DNA of 38,263 bases from an uncultured Bacteroidales bacterium (GCA_902763865.1 CACWTR010000024.1:1-38263), one strand, 5' to 3'. Shown: positions 23,632-31,613, counted from the first letter of the stretch. Numbers and translations are program-made. The notes: generated by a model not told the origin, from the letters alone.

Positions 23632-24519
23632 TTATGCATTATCCAAGTTATATCCGTAAGCCTTCATGGCACGGTCGCTCTGGCGCCAGTCCTTATCTAC
23701 CTTGACGAATACCTCAAGGTAGATGCTCTTGCCGAAGAACTTCTCCAGGCTCTTGCGGGCTTCGGTCGAGACACGCTTGAGGGCCACGCCCTGATGCCCG
23801 ATAATGATGCCTTTCTGCGAGTCGCGCTCCACGTAGATAACGGCATTGATGTGGATGTTCTTGTCCGTCTCCTTGAACTGCTCCACCACGACCTCCACCG
23901 AGTACGGAATCTCCTTGTCGTAGTAGAGAAGTATCTTCTCGCGGATGATTTCGGTGACGAAGAAACGGGCTGGTTTGTCGGTCCACTGGTCCTTGTCAAA
24001 GTAGGCAGGCGACTCGGGCAGGAGCTCCTTGATGCGGCGCAGGACGCTATCGACGTTGAACTTGTGCAATGCGCTGATGGGCACAATCTCTGCCCTGGGC
24101 AATGCCTCGTGCCAGAGCTCCACCTTCTGGGTCAGGGCCTGTTGGTCGCTGAGGTCAATCTTGTTGATGAGGACAAGGACGGGCACCGTCATGCGCTTCA
24201 CCTTCTCGAGGAAGTCGCTGTTCTTGTCGGGCGTCTCCACCATGTCCGTCACGTAGAGCAGCACGTCGGCATCCTGCAGTGCGCTCTCCGAGAAATGCAG
24301 CATCTGCTCCTGAAGCTTGTAGTTGGGCTTCAGCACCCCTGGGGTGTCGCTGAAGCAAATCTGCATGTCGGGCGTATTGAGGATGCCCATGATGCGGTGG
24401 CGCGTCGTCTGTGCCTTGAAGGTGGCAATAGAGATGCGCTCCCCAACGAGGAGATTCATGAGCGTGGACTTCCCGACATTCGGATTGCCCACGATGTTGA
24501 CGAAACCGGACTTGAACAT
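23632..24519 (-). CDS. era: GTPase Era
   Basis: A 295-residue GTPase that binds the 3' end of 16S rRNA and assists 30S assembly. Its GTPase domain has GNPNVGKS, the G2 region TTRHRIMGI, DTPG and NKID. The C-terminal KH domain contains the family GIIIGHQGVALKRVSTEARKS sequence. The start codon (ATG at 24519) is immediately preceded by a heptameric array of AATTCAT/AATTATT units. The gene lies between fabH and purN on the same strand. Confidence 0.97.
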   Translation of the reverse strand: MFKSGFVNIVGNPNVGKSTLMNLLVGERISIATFKAQTTRHRIMGILNTPDMQICFSDTPGVLKPNYKLQEQMLHFSESALQDADVLLYVTDMVETPDKNSDFLEKVKRMTVPVLVLINKIDLSDQQALTQKVELWHEALPRAEIVPISALHKFNVDSVLRRIKELLPESPAYFDKDQWTDKPARFFVTEIIREKILLYYDKEIPYSVEVVVEQFKETDKNIHINAVIYVERDSQKGIIIGHQGVALKRVSTEARKSLEKFFGKSIYLEVFVKVDKDWRQSDRAMKAYGYNLDNA

Positions 24520-24520
24520 T

Positions 24521-24555
24521 AATTCATAATTATTAATTCATAATTCATAATTATT
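24521..24555. repeat. Five heptamers AATTCAT/AATTATT at the era start
   Basis: AATTCAT, AATTATT, AATTCAT, AATTCAT, AATTATT in perfect 7-bp register, beginning one base from the era ATG. It is largely the inverted complement of the array at 24599-24626. Confidence 0.9.
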
Positions 24556-24598
24556 TTCCGTGCATGTCTGCGGGGTGCAGAACTTGATGCGCTGTCTT

Positions 24599-24626
24599 AA
24601 TTATGAATTATGAATTGTGAATTATG
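24599..24626. repeat. Four heptamers AATTATG containing the fabH stop codon
   Basis: AATTATG, AATTATG, AATTGTG, AATTATG. The minus-strand fabH stop codon (24624-24622) is within the last unit. With 24521-24555 it can form a long stem across a 43-base loop. Confidence 0.9.
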
Positions 24627-25701
24627 CATTAGGACGCAGTTTTTTCCATTCTTCCCTGGTCATCAGCCCTTCCTTGTAGAACTGGGCCGGCTCCTTGGCA
24701 GCCTCCGTTGCTCCGTCGTAGCCCCATATCATGTAGCTTGCGCCCCACGTGAAGCCGGCACCGAAAGCGGTGAAGACCAGCTTGTCGCCCTTCCGCAGCT
24801 GCGGTTCGTACTCCCACAGGCAGAGGGGCAGCGTGCCGCCGGAGGTGTTGGCCATGTGGTCGATGTTGACCATGATGTGGTCACGGTCAATGCCGATGCG
24901 GTTGGCTACGGATACCTCAATGTTGATGTTGGCCTGATGGGGCACGACCCATGCGATGTTGTCCTTCGACAGACCGTTGCGCTTGACGATGGTCTTGACG
25001 GCAGACGTCATGTCCAGCACCGCGTGCTTATAGACGGTACGGCCTTCCTGATAGACGAAATGCTCGCGCGCGTCAACACTCTCATGGCTGGGCATCTTGG
25101 CTGAGCCGCCGGCTGCCATGTGGAGGTTCTGATAGCCCTTGCCATCTACGCGGTAGTAACCGTCGATGAGGCCCACTGCTTCCTCCGTAGCCTCCATCAT
25201 GACGCAGGCTGCGCCGTCGCCGAAGATGGGGCAGGTGTTGCGATCCTCGTAGTTCGTCATTGAGCTCATGTGGTCGCCGCCGCAGACGATGATGCGCTTG
25301 TAGTGGCCCGAGCGGATGTAGCTGGCACCAGCCTCCATCGCATAGAGGAAACCGGCACAGGCAGCTTCCATGTCGAAGCCGAAAGCGGAGGTAAGGCCGC
25401 ACTCACCAATGATGAGCGAGGCGGTCGAGGGGAAGTGATAGTCGGGTGTCGTGGTGGCACAGATAACCAGCTCCACGCTGTCAGGGTCTGCCCCCGTCTT
25501 GCGCAGCAGCTGGCTTACGGCCCGCGTCATCATGTACGACGTGCCGCTGCCCTGTTCGGGCTTGAGGATATGACGCGTCTTGACACCAATACGCTCCATA
25601 ATCCACTCGTCGCTGGTATCCACGATCCTCGACATCTCTTCGTTGTCCAGGATGTAGTCGGGCACATATCCGCCCACGCCGGTTATGACGGCATTTATCA
25701 T
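24622..25701 (-). CDS. fabH: Beta-ketoacyl-ACP synthase III (FabH)
   Basis: A 359-residue condensing enzyme that starts fatty-acid synthesis by joining acetyl-CoA with malonyl-ACP. The catalytic triad is Cys115 (EAACAGFLYAM), His255 (VPHQANIN) and Asn285 (NTSGGTLP). The DEWIMERIGVKTRHI motif near residue 31 is typical of FabH. It is about 25 residues longer than E. coli FabH, mainly in the C-terminal tail (YKEGLMTREEWKKLRPNA). It follows yceD and rpmF with a three-base gap, the conserved yceD-rpmF-fabH order that links ribosome and lipid synthesis; plsX, often in between, is absent. Confidence 0.96.
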   Translation of the reverse strand: MINAVITGVGGYVPDYILDNEEMSRIVDTSDEWIMERIGVKTRHILKPEQGSGTSYMMTRAVSQLLRKTGADPDSVELVICATTTPDYHFPSTASLIIGECGLTSAFGFDMEAACAGFLYAMEAGASYIRSGHYKRIIVCGGDHMSSMTNYEDRNTCPIFGDGAACVMMEATEEAVGLIDGYYRVDGKGYQNLHMAAGGSAKMPSHESVDAREHFVYQEGRTVYKHAVLDMTSAVKTIVKRNGLSKDNIAWVVPHQANINIEVSVANRIGIDRDHIMVNIDHMANTSGGTLPLCLWEYEPQLRKGDKLVFTAFGAGFTWGASYMIWGYDGATEAAKEPAQFYKEGLMTREEWKKLRPNA

Positions 25702-25704
25702 CTC

Positions 25705-25884
25705 TTACGCTTCCTTCTCGATTGCAACCTTTCCGCGATAGTAACCGCAAGCGGGACAAACGGTGTGATAGATGTGGAACTCGCCGCAGTTGGGGCATAC
25801 TGCCAGTGCAGGAGCTACAGCCTTGTCGTGAGTTCTTCTCTTGAGAGTCCTGGTCTTGGACTGTCTTCTTTTTGGATGTGCCAT
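25705..25884 (-). CDS. rpmF: 50S ribosomal protein L32
   Basis: A 59-residue basic protein starting MAHPKRRQSKTRTLKRRTHD. It ends with a zinc ribbon of two CxxC pairs: Cys30/Cys33 (VCPNC) and Cys43/Cys46 (VCPACGYYRG). This is the zinc-binding form of L32. It is located between yceD and fabH, the usual place. The start (25884) follows a heptameric spacer and the stop lies three bases before the fabH start. Confidence 0.96.
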   Translation of the reverse strand: MAHPKRRQSKTRTLKRRTHDKAVAPALAVCPNCGEFHIYHTVCPACGYYRGKVAIEKEA

Positions 25885-25887
25885 TTT

Positions 25888-25920
25888 AATTTACTATTTA
25901 AGGATTTACGATTTACTGTT
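25888..25920 (-). repeat. Heptameric spacer AGTAAAT/CGTAAAT between yceD and rpmF
   Basis: On the minus strand AGTAAAT, CGTAAAT, CCTTAAAT, AGTAAAT, the same 7-7-8-7 pattern as at 11974-12002, ending just before the rpmF start. It overlaps the 3' end of yceD. Confidence 0.75.
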
Positions 25921-26394
25921 TATGAGTTTTCTTAGTTCTGCCCATCGCGGGTCGCTTCCTTCTCCGCTGAGACAGGTTGCGGGCGCGGCTTCGCATTCCT
26001 CGTGCACGTGGCGCATGGGGATCTCCAGAGCGGCAAACTCGTAGATGTTCCAAGCCACGTTGATGATGCCTTCCCGCTCGGGAATGGTGACTACATCGCC
26101 GTCGTCGGCATAGTCGTCGCCCATCACCACCTTCAGCGTGTTCAGGGCATCAATGGGCTGAGACATGGGCTCAAGGCAACGGTCGCACGTCACTTTCACC
26201 TCCCCCTTGAGCCGAAACTCCAGCTTGTAGGCATCGGAGGTCTGTTTCACCCGCAGTGCCACGTCGAGCAGCCCCTGCTTGATCTCAGGTCCCTGAACGG
26301 CGGAGAAGAAGTCGTCTGACACCTGCCAGCGGTACGACACAGTATCGCTCGGCATGCCTTTCAAATCGACTTTATATCCGTCCAGTTTTCCCAT
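25906..26394 (-). CDS. yceD: YceD/DUF177-family protein
   Basis: A 162-residue protein of the DUF177 family, which is linked to 23S rRNA metabolism and is nearly always encoded beside rpmF. Two Cys pairs are visible: VTCDRCLEP in the middle (the conserved CxRCL core) and HEECEAAPATC near the C-terminus. Acidic DDYADDGDVV follows. The first gene of the yceD-rpmF-fabH-era-purN unit. A TAATTTTG box ends seven bases before the ATG, implying a nearly leaderless message. The C-terminal segment LSGEGSDPRW resembles peptides encoded by the GC palindrome elsewhere in the window, but no clear palindrome is present. Confidence 0.92.
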   Translation of the reverse strand: MGKLDGYKVDLKGMPSDTVSYRWQVSDDFFSAVQGPEIKQGLLDVALRVKQTSDAYKLEFRLKGEVKVTCDRCLEPMSQPIDALNTLKVVMGDDYADDGDVVTIPEREGIINVAWNIYEFAALEIPMRHVHEECEAAPATCLSGEGSDPRWAELRKLINSKS

Positions 26395-26401
26395 CGGGCT
26401 G

Positions 26402-26409
26402 CAAAATTA
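26402..26409 (-). promoter_or_regulatory. -7 box TAATTTTG of the yceD operon
   Basis: The plus strand is CAAAATTA. Only seven bases separate it from the ATG at 26394, so the 5' leader would be nearly absent. Confidence 0.7.
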
Positions 26410-26457
26410 CTAAAAAAAGTTGAATTAGTGAAAGTTTGAAAAGAAAAAAATGAGTTA

Positions 26458-27615
26458 TTAGTGCTTTTTGAGCTCTACGCGGAACGTTGTGCCCTTTCCG
26501 AGTTCGGAGCTTTTTACGAAAATGCGCCCGTTGTGATACTCCTCGACAATGCGCTTTGCCAGTGACAGGCCAAGTCCCCAGCCGCGTTCCTTTGTCGTGA
26601 AGCCCGGCGTGAAGACAGAGCTGAACCGGTTTTTGGGGATGCCCTTGCCCGTGTCGCTCACTTCGACACTGAAGCAGTCAGGCTCTTCCCGGGCTGTCAG
26701 GGTGATACTGCCCTTGCCCTCCATAGCGTCGATGGCATTCTTGCACAGGTTCTCGATGACCCATTCGAAGAGGGGTGCACTGACGGGAGCGATGAGCGGC
26801 TCGTCGGGCAGGCGGCATTCCATCGTGATGCGGCCCGGAGTGCGGCGGCTGATGTACTGTACCACGTTTGTCAGCACCTCGTTGAGGCTCTCGGGCTTCG
26901 GCTCCGGCTGCGAGCCTATCTTGCTGAATCGCTCGGCAATGCGCTGCAGGCGCTGGATGTCCTTGCCCATCTCGGGCAGCAGCTCGTCGTCGGGATACGT
27001 CTCGCGCAGCACTTCGTGCCACGCCATCAGACTGCTGATAGGGGTCCCCAGCTGGTGCGCCGTCTCCTTGCTGAGGCCAACCCATACCTTGTTCTGCTCG
27101 GCCTTCTTGCTGCTCAGCAGAGCAAAGATGGCTACCACTACGAAGATGAGTACCACGCCCAGCTGGACGTAGGGCCACCAGGCCAGGCGCTTCAAGATGA
27201 GACTGTCGGCGTAGCATATCTCCATGTAATCGGAGTCGCCCAGGTTGATGCGGATGACCCTTCCGGCCTGCCGCATGGAACGAGCCCGGTGAAGGACCAG
27301 CGTGTCGAGTGCCAGGCTGGAAGATGTCCCGTCCTCAATGTTGCGGTAGTCCTGCACGCGTCCCTCGCTGTCGAGCACGACGACGGGGATGGTGTTGTTC
27401 GAGTTGAGTACCGTCCAGACCAGGGTGAGGTCGGTCGTCTCGTCGGCATTGTTCAGCGAGCGCATGGCCTCGGCCCAAATCTCCATCTTGCGCTGCTCCT
27501 CCACCTTGAGGTCGCGCACCAGGAAGTTTGAGACGACGAGCGATGCCACGCTGAGCACAACGGCTAGCACGACCAGCACAATCTTGACCTGACGTATCCT
27601 ATTTATCCACTGCAT
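26458..27615 (-). CDS. Membrane sensor histidine kinase
   Basis: A 385-residue kinase. One N-terminal transmembrane helix (residues 11-33), a periplasmic sensor loop of about 110 residues (34-146) and a second helix (147-168) lead into the cytoplasmic part. His187 in the H-box KETAHQLGTPISSLMAW is the phosphorylation site; HQLGTP is a variant of the more common HELRTP. The ATPase domain carries NLCKNAIDA (N box), DTGKGIP (G1) and GWGLGLSLAKRIV (G2). There is no HAMP domain and no response regulator gene next to it, so its partner is elsewhere. It is divergent from the C11 peptidase gene. Confidence 0.93.
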   Translation of the reverse strand: MQWINRIRQVKIVLVVLAVVLSVASLVVSNFLVRDLKVEEQRKMEIWAEAMRSLNNADETTDLTLVWTVLNSNNTIPVVVLDSEGRVQDYRNIEDGTSSSLALDTLVLHRARSMRQAGRVIRINLGDSDYMEICYADSLILKRLAWWPYVQLGVVLIFVVVAIFALLSSKKAEQNKVWVGLSKETAHQLGTPISSLMAWHEVLRETYPDDELLPEMGKDIQRLQRIAERFSKIGSQPEPKPESLNEVLTNVVQYISRRTPGRITMECRLPDEPLIAPVSAPLFEWVIENLCKNAIDAMEGKGSITLTAREEPDCFSVEVSDTGKGIPKNRFSSVFTPGFTTKERGWGLGLSLAKRIVEEYHNGRIFVKSSELGKGTTFRVELKKH

Positions 27616-27658
27616 ACATATACAATAACGTAGATTTACGCCCGCTTATTGCCTTATT

Positions 27659-27700
27659 AATTAAGAAATATGAATTAAGAAACATGAATTATGAATTAAA
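27659..27700. repeat. Six heptamers of the AATTATG class
   Basis: AATTAAG, AAATATG, AATTAAG, AAACATG, AATTATG, AATTAAA in exact 7-bp register, ending five bases before the -7 box of the C11 peptidase gene, where its -33 region would lie. Confidence 0.88.
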
Positions 27701-27705
27701 ATGTG

Positions 27706-27713
27706 TATCTTTG
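27706..27713 (+). promoter_or_regulatory. -7 box TATCTTTG of the C11 peptidase gene
   Basis: TATCTTTG followed by CA lies only five bases before the ATG at 27719. Transcription would start at or beside the start codon, suggesting a leaderless mRNA. Confidence 0.75.
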
Positions 27714-27718
27714 CACCC

Positions 27719-28957
27719 ATGAAACGTGTTTGCCTATACATTATTATATTATATAGTGTGCTTCTGGTGGTCGGGTGCTCTGACAATTCGGGTCCCACCA
27801 TCCCCGAGCCTCAGCCCGGACCCGAGCCGCGTGCAGAGGCTGAACGTACCGTCATCGTCTATATGGTGGCCGACAACTCGCCTTACCTTCCGGCCCCGCA
27901 GGACACAACGGAAATGATGAGAGGCAAAGAGCAGATACCCGAGGATGTCAATTTCATCATCTACCTCGACGACAAGAATCTCCGCCCGGCCATCTATGAG
28001 CTGTCTGCCAAGAAGGGCATGCAACTCTGGAAACGCTACGACGAGGAGCAGGGCAGCACGAATGCCAGTGTCATGCTCAGTGTGCTCCGAGAGATAGAGC
28101 ACTATTTCCCCGCCCGTCACTATGGCATTACCTTCTGGTCGCACGCTACCGGATGGGCTCCCGAAAGGAAAAAGGTCAGGCAGAAGACATTCGGGAAGGA
28201 CGAAGACTTTGGCACCACTCCCGCCACAGGTAAGATCGAGATGGAGATACCCGACATGCGAGATGCCTTGGCTTCACTGCCCAGGTTCGACTACATCTTC
28301 TTCGATGCCTGCTTTATGCAATGCATAGAGGTTGCCTACGAACTAAGGGGCGTGACGGACTGGATGATAGGTTCGCCCGCTGAGATTCCGGGCCCTGGAG
28401 CTCCCTACGACAAAATCATCGGGGCTATGTGCAAAGGGGATGCCACGGGGATTGTCCGGGGCTATGCCGACGGATACCCGGGCACTTACAATAGATACAC
28501 CTATCCGGGCGTTCTCCTTTCTTGCATCGACTGTACAAAACTCGAACCGTTGGCAATTGAAACGGGAAAGCTCCTGAGGCCCTTCTATGAGGATCGCACC
28601 GAGCCATCTACCTCCGGCTTCCAGTTCTACAGCACAACCATCAACAAATACACTTATTGTTTCGATATGCGTACCACGATGTGCCGGCTGCTCTCTGAGG
28701 AAGACTATGCTGCATGGCAGGTGCTTTTCGACCAGGCTGTCCCGCTATATACGGTCTCGGACACTCACGTGTGGTTTGCCAATACCATCAGCCCCGCCTA
28801 TGCCAGAAACGGTGTCGCACAACTGGCAGACCCCGAATGCTATGGCGGTGTCTCCATGTTCGTGCCGATGAGTGACTACGACAGCTACGGTTGGAATGAG
28901 GATTTCCAGAAGACTGCCTGGTATGCAGCTACCGGTTGGTCGGCAACGGGATGGTGA
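27719..28957 (+). CDS. Clostripain-family (C11) cysteine peptidase lipoprotein
   Basis: A 412-residue lipoprotein. The signal (YIIILYSVLLVVGC) ends in a lipobox with Cys20, then a Pro-rich spacer. The caspase-like fold includes VIVYMVADNS. The catalytic His is His142 in YGITFWSHATGW and the catalytic Cys is Cys198 in FFDACFMQCIEVAYEL, the standard C11 pair. Relatives cleave after basic residues and some need autoproteolysis. An in-frame ATG at 27701 lies upstream of the -7 box, so 27719 is preferred. The 3' end overlaps the convergent DUF3298-like gene by 29 bp. Confidence 0.92.
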   Translation: MKRVCLYIIILYSVLLVVGCSDNSGPTIPEPQPGPEPRAEAERTVIVYMVADNSPYLPAPQDTTEMMRGKEQIPEDVNFIIYLDDKNLRPAIYELSAKKGMQLWKRYDEEQGSTNASVMLSVLREIEHYFPARHYGITFWSHATGWAPERKKVRQKTFGKDEDFGTTPATGKIEMEIPDMRDALASLPRFDYIFFDACFMQCIEVAYELRGVTDWMIGSPAEIPGPGAPYDKIIGAMCKGDATGIVRGYADGYPGTYNRYTYPGVLLSCIDCTKLEPLAIETGKLLRPFYEDRTEPSTSGFQFYSTTINKYTYCFDMRTTMCRLLSEEDYAAWQVLFDQAVPLYTVSDTHVWFANTISPAYARNGVAQLADPECYGGVSMFVPMSDYDSYGWNEDFQKTAWYAATGWSATGW

Positions 28958-29702
28958 CGCTTATCAAGCCTGCGGCGTAGGGCGCTATCTCGTACTGGTT
29001 GAAGAGGAACATGATGCTGTCTCCTGTGAGCAGGAAATTGTTGGTCAGGTACAGGTCGCCCAGCATCGTTATACCCGTCTTCTCCTGTAGGTCGGCCAGG
29101 TTTTGGGCTTCCCAATCCTTGCAGAGCTGTTCCTCCATCGCCTTCAACACCTCCTGTGTCTTCTCTGTAGGTACGACATCTCCGATGTTGAGAAGCTTCC
29201 CGCTTTCCACGTTGAAGTTATAGTACTGCACGACATGGCTGCCGTGTGCTCCGCCCAGGTAGCAGTCGAGTATAGTCCGGTAGGACAGGATGCTGTCGGC
29301 TGATACTTCGGTACGGCTTCCCTCGAGGGTGTAGTTGTACTGGTACATGTCCTTGTACTCCGATTCGGGCTCGTATCTTTCGGCCAAGTCTGTCTTCCAT
29401 TCTGCTTCGATGCTGTCAGCCAGGTCCGCCATTGCTTCTCCGATTGTGGAGCGGCCCGGAGTGCAGAGCACGCTGTCGCGTATCACAGCAGCAAGCAGGC
29501 TTGACAATTCGCTTTCGCCTGCCAGGGTGTCCAACTTGAAGGAAATCTGGTAGCACAGTGTTTCGCCCGGAGCAATAGGGGTCTCTCTGCAAAGCGAGGC
29601 TGTGCCCCATTCGAGGTCTGCAGGCTTCGTTCCGGTGCCTTGCCAGTCTGTGCAGGCACAGGCAAGCAGAGCCGCAAGGAAAGCAACAAGGAGTTTCTTC
29701 AT
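28929..29702 (-). CDS. DUF3298/RsiV-like lipoprotein
   Basis: A 257-residue predicted lipoprotein (signal LLVAFLAALLAC with lipobox LLAC). The middle region (YQYNYTLEGSRTEVSADSILSYRT) resembles DUF4163, and the C-terminal half (YYNFNVESGKLLNIGDVV ... YLTNNFLLTGDSIMFLFNQYEIAPYAAG) is the DUF3298 pattern found in the extracytoplasmic part of RsiV-type anti-sigma factors. RsiV binds lysozyme, but here there is no transmembrane anti-sigma part, so the ligand is unknown. It sits 36 bases after the nucleotidyltransferase gene on the same strand and overlaps the C11 gene tail-to-tail. Confidence 0.82.
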   Translation of the reverse strand: MKKLLVAFLAALLACACTDWQGTGTKPADLEWGTASLCRETPIAPGETLCYQISFKLDTLAGESELSSLLAAVIRDSVLCTPGRSTIGEAMADLADSIEAEWKTDLAERYEPESEYKDMYQYNYTLEGSRTEVSADSILSYRTILDCYLGGAHGSHVVQYYNFNVESGKLLNIGDVVPTEKTQEVLKAMEEQLCKDWEAQNLADLQEKTGITMLGDLYLTNNFLLTGDSIMFLFNQYEIAPYAAGLISVTIPLPTNR

Positions 29703-29738
29703 TTTTCGTATAGGGATTTTAAGCTTGGTTCGTTATCA

Positions 29739-30530
29739 TCAAAAGAGGTGCGCGGGAATGCGCTGCTTGGCATTCTCAAAGTCCTCCACCGTGTCGAGTT
29801 CGCAGGAGAAGAGGTCGGTGACATCGAGCACGCTGAAAGTGTGTCCCTCGGCAATGAGGCGCTGGAAGGCCAGTTCGTAGAACTTGTTCTCGAGGTGTTC
29901 CTTGTTCATCATGATGTCCAATTCCTTGTAGAGCTCTGCGGTGTAGTTCCCCGACATGCGCTCGATGCCGAGGCTTTCGCCAGCGGCGAGGGCGGGGTCG
30001 CATGTCTTGCTGATCTCGGTGATGCTGCCGTCACTTGCCATTACGACCTTCATCTCCTCTTCGCCCAGCTCGTGACGGATGAGGGTGAGTACGTTGTCGT
30101 GACTGTCAGCAAGGACACGCGCAATGATTTTGGGGTCGTAGAGCAGGTCGCTGTCAAGGAGCAGCACGTCCCGCCCGTCGGCTTCGGGCCTGGCGAGCCA
30201 GAGCGAGTAAATGTTGTTGGTTGTCTCGTAACGCTCGTTGTGGATGAAGCTGACGCTGATGCTGTCAGCGTAGGTCTGTCTGACGAAGTCTTCTATCATC
30301 GTGTGGAGGTAGCCCGTCACGATGACGAACTGACGTATGCCATTCTGGATGAGGGCATCCATTGAGCGCTGCAACAAGGTTCGCTCGCCTACGCGGAGCA
30401 GACATTTCGGTGTGTTTGACGTGAGCGGGCGGAGGCGCGATGCTGTGCCTGCTGCAAGGATGATGGCACGGACTCCCTCTTGCTCCCCCTTAAAGAGGGA
30501 GGAATCAGAAACTTTTGTCCCTTTAGTCAT
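29739..30530 (-). CDS. LicC-like sugar/phosphocholine nucleotidyltransferase
   Basis: A 263-residue nucleotidyltransferase that would join an NTP (probably CTP) to a phosphorylated alcohol or sugar. The nucleotide-binding signature is AIILAAGTASRLRPLT followed by PKCLLRVGERTLL. A metal-binding Asp is in LLLDSDLLYDP. Length and the NNIYSLWLARP pattern match the LicC branch (CTP:phosphocholine cytidylyltransferase) more than RmlA. The first 19 residues (with SDSSLFKGEQEG) are encoded by an in-frame GC palindrome. It is 27 bases after the aminotransferase gene. The aminotransferase and CDP-alcohol transferase neighbours suggest it activates a lipid head group. Confidence 0.87.
   Translation of the reverse strand: MTKGTKVSDSSLFKGEQEGVRAIILAAGTASRLRPLTSNTPKCLLRVGERTLLQRSMDALIQNGIRQFVIVTGYLHTMIEDFVRQTYADSISVSFIHNERYETTNNIYSLWLARPEADGRDVLLLDSDLLYDPKIIARVLADSHDNVLTLIRHELGEEEMKVVMASDGSITEISKTCDPALAAGESLGIERMSGNYTAELYKELDIMMNKEHLENKFYELAFQRLIAEGHTFSVLDVTDLFSCELDTVEDFENAKQRIPAHLF
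30471..30511 (-). repeat. GC palindrome with purine tail (minus), in nucleotidyltransferase N-terminus
   Basis: A TCCC-CTTAAAG-GGGA type stem at 30483-30501 whose tail reads GCAAGAGGGAGT on the minus strand. It encodes SSLFKGEQEG. It diverges from the copy at 30561-30596. Confidence 0.8.
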
Positions 30531-30557
30531 AAGTCAGACTTGTATTGTATGGGAGGA

Positions 30558-31613
30558 TTAGTCCTCTCCCTTTAGGGGAGAGTTAGAGAGGGTCTCTTTG
30601 ATTGTATCGACCACGGTCTGTATCTGCTCGCGTCGGCCAAGGGTGATGCGCAGGCAGTCCTCCAGTCCTTTGTCGGTCATGAACTTGATTTTGAAGTTCT
30701 GCGATGCCAGGGCCTGTTGCAGTTTCTCTTTGATGGCCGTGGGGTACTTGATGAGGATAAAGTTGGCTACGCTCTTATAGACTTTGAAGCCGGGCTTGTT
30801 GCCAAGCTCTTTGTGGAAGAGCTGACGGTCCCATTCCATCTCGTTGGCTACGCGGCGGTAGTGTTCGTCGCTCTCGAGGGCGGCCAGTGCGACAGCCTCG
30901 GAGAAGCGGTTGTAGCCAAGGTACTTGTTCGAGTAGCTGAGGAACTGGTCGTGGCCCTTGCCGATGAAGGCGAAGCCGACGCGCAGGCCGGGCAGTCCGT
31001 AGAACTTCGATAGCGTGCGGGAGATGATGAGGTTGTTGTACTTGTTCACCAGAGGCGCGATGTAATCTACATCGCTGGTGATGAACGAGGCGTATGCCTC
31101 ATCGACGAGCACCATTGTGTCCTGCGGGATGTTCTCCATGATGCGGCCTATCTCTTCGCTGGTGAGGCTGTTGCCCGTCGGGTTGTTGGGCGACGCAAGG
31201 AGCAGCATGCGGGGATGGACGCGATTGGTGTAGGCGATGACTTCGTCAACGTCGTAGGCAAAGGTGTCGCCCGTCTCGTGGAGAGGGTACATCTCGAAGG
31301 AGCCGCCGCACTCGCCGGCTACGCGGTTGTAGTACCACCAGGAGAACTGCGGAATCAGGATGGTCTTGTTGTTGCCTTCCATGAGGAAGTAGTGGATGGC
31401 GTTCTTCAGCATCTCTTCGCCGCCATAGCCCAGCAGCACCTGTTCCTCGGGCACGCCGTAGATTTCGCTTAGGCGGACGCTGATGACGCTCTTCTTGCCC
31501 TGGTCGTAGATGCGGGTGTAGAAGCAGAGCGTGTGGGGGTCAAAGTCTTTTATCGCTTTTACTACCTTCTCGGAAGGCTCGAAGTTGAATTCATTTCTGT
31601 CGAGATAGTTCAT
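30558..31613 (-). CDS. HisC-like PLP-dependent aminotransferase
   Basis: A 351-residue fold-type I aminotransferase. PLP-binding residues: Asn144 in SPNNPTGNS, Asp171 and Tyr174 in VDEAYASF, Lys203 (Schiff base) in SRTLSKFYGLPGLRVGF, and Arg211 for the carboxylate. It is most like histidinol-phosphate aminotransferase and CobD. No other his genes are nearby, and its place next to a LicC-like cytidylyltransferase suggests an amino-alcohol phosphate substrate instead of histidinol phosphate. ATG 31613 is chosen because the -7 box at 31651-31644 lies upstream of it and downstream of the longer frame's start at 31664. The last residues SNSPLKGED come from a GC palindrome. Confidence 0.88.
   Translation of the reverse strand: MNYLDRNEFNFEPSEKVVKAIKDFDPHTLCFYTRIYDQGKKSVISVRLSEIYGVPEEQVLLGYGGEEMLKNAIHYFLMEGNNKTILIPQFSWWYYNRVAGECGGSFEMYPLHETGDTFAYDVDEVIAYTNRVHPRMLLLASPNNPTGNSLTSEEIGRIMENIPQDTMVLVDEAYASFITSDVDYIAPLVNKYNNLIISRTLSKFYGLPGLRVGFAFIGKGHDQFLSYSNKYLGYNRFSEAVALAALESDEHYRRVANEMEWDRQLFHKELGNKPGFKVYKSVANFILIKYPTAIKEKLQQALASQNFKIKFMTDKGLEDCLRITLGRREQIQTVVDTIKETLSNSPLKGED
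30561..30596 (+). repeat. GC palindrome with purine tail, in aminotransferase C-terminus
   Basis: CTCTCCC and GGGAGAG arms (30564-30570, 30576-30582) with tail TTAGAGAGGGTCTC. On the minus strand it encodes the last residues SPLKGED, ending just before the stop codon. Confidence 0.85.

Noticed and set aside
29739-31613. Histidine biosynthesis operon
   Set aside because: Only one HisC-like gene is present. The neighbours are a nucleotidyltransferase and lipid genes, not his genes.
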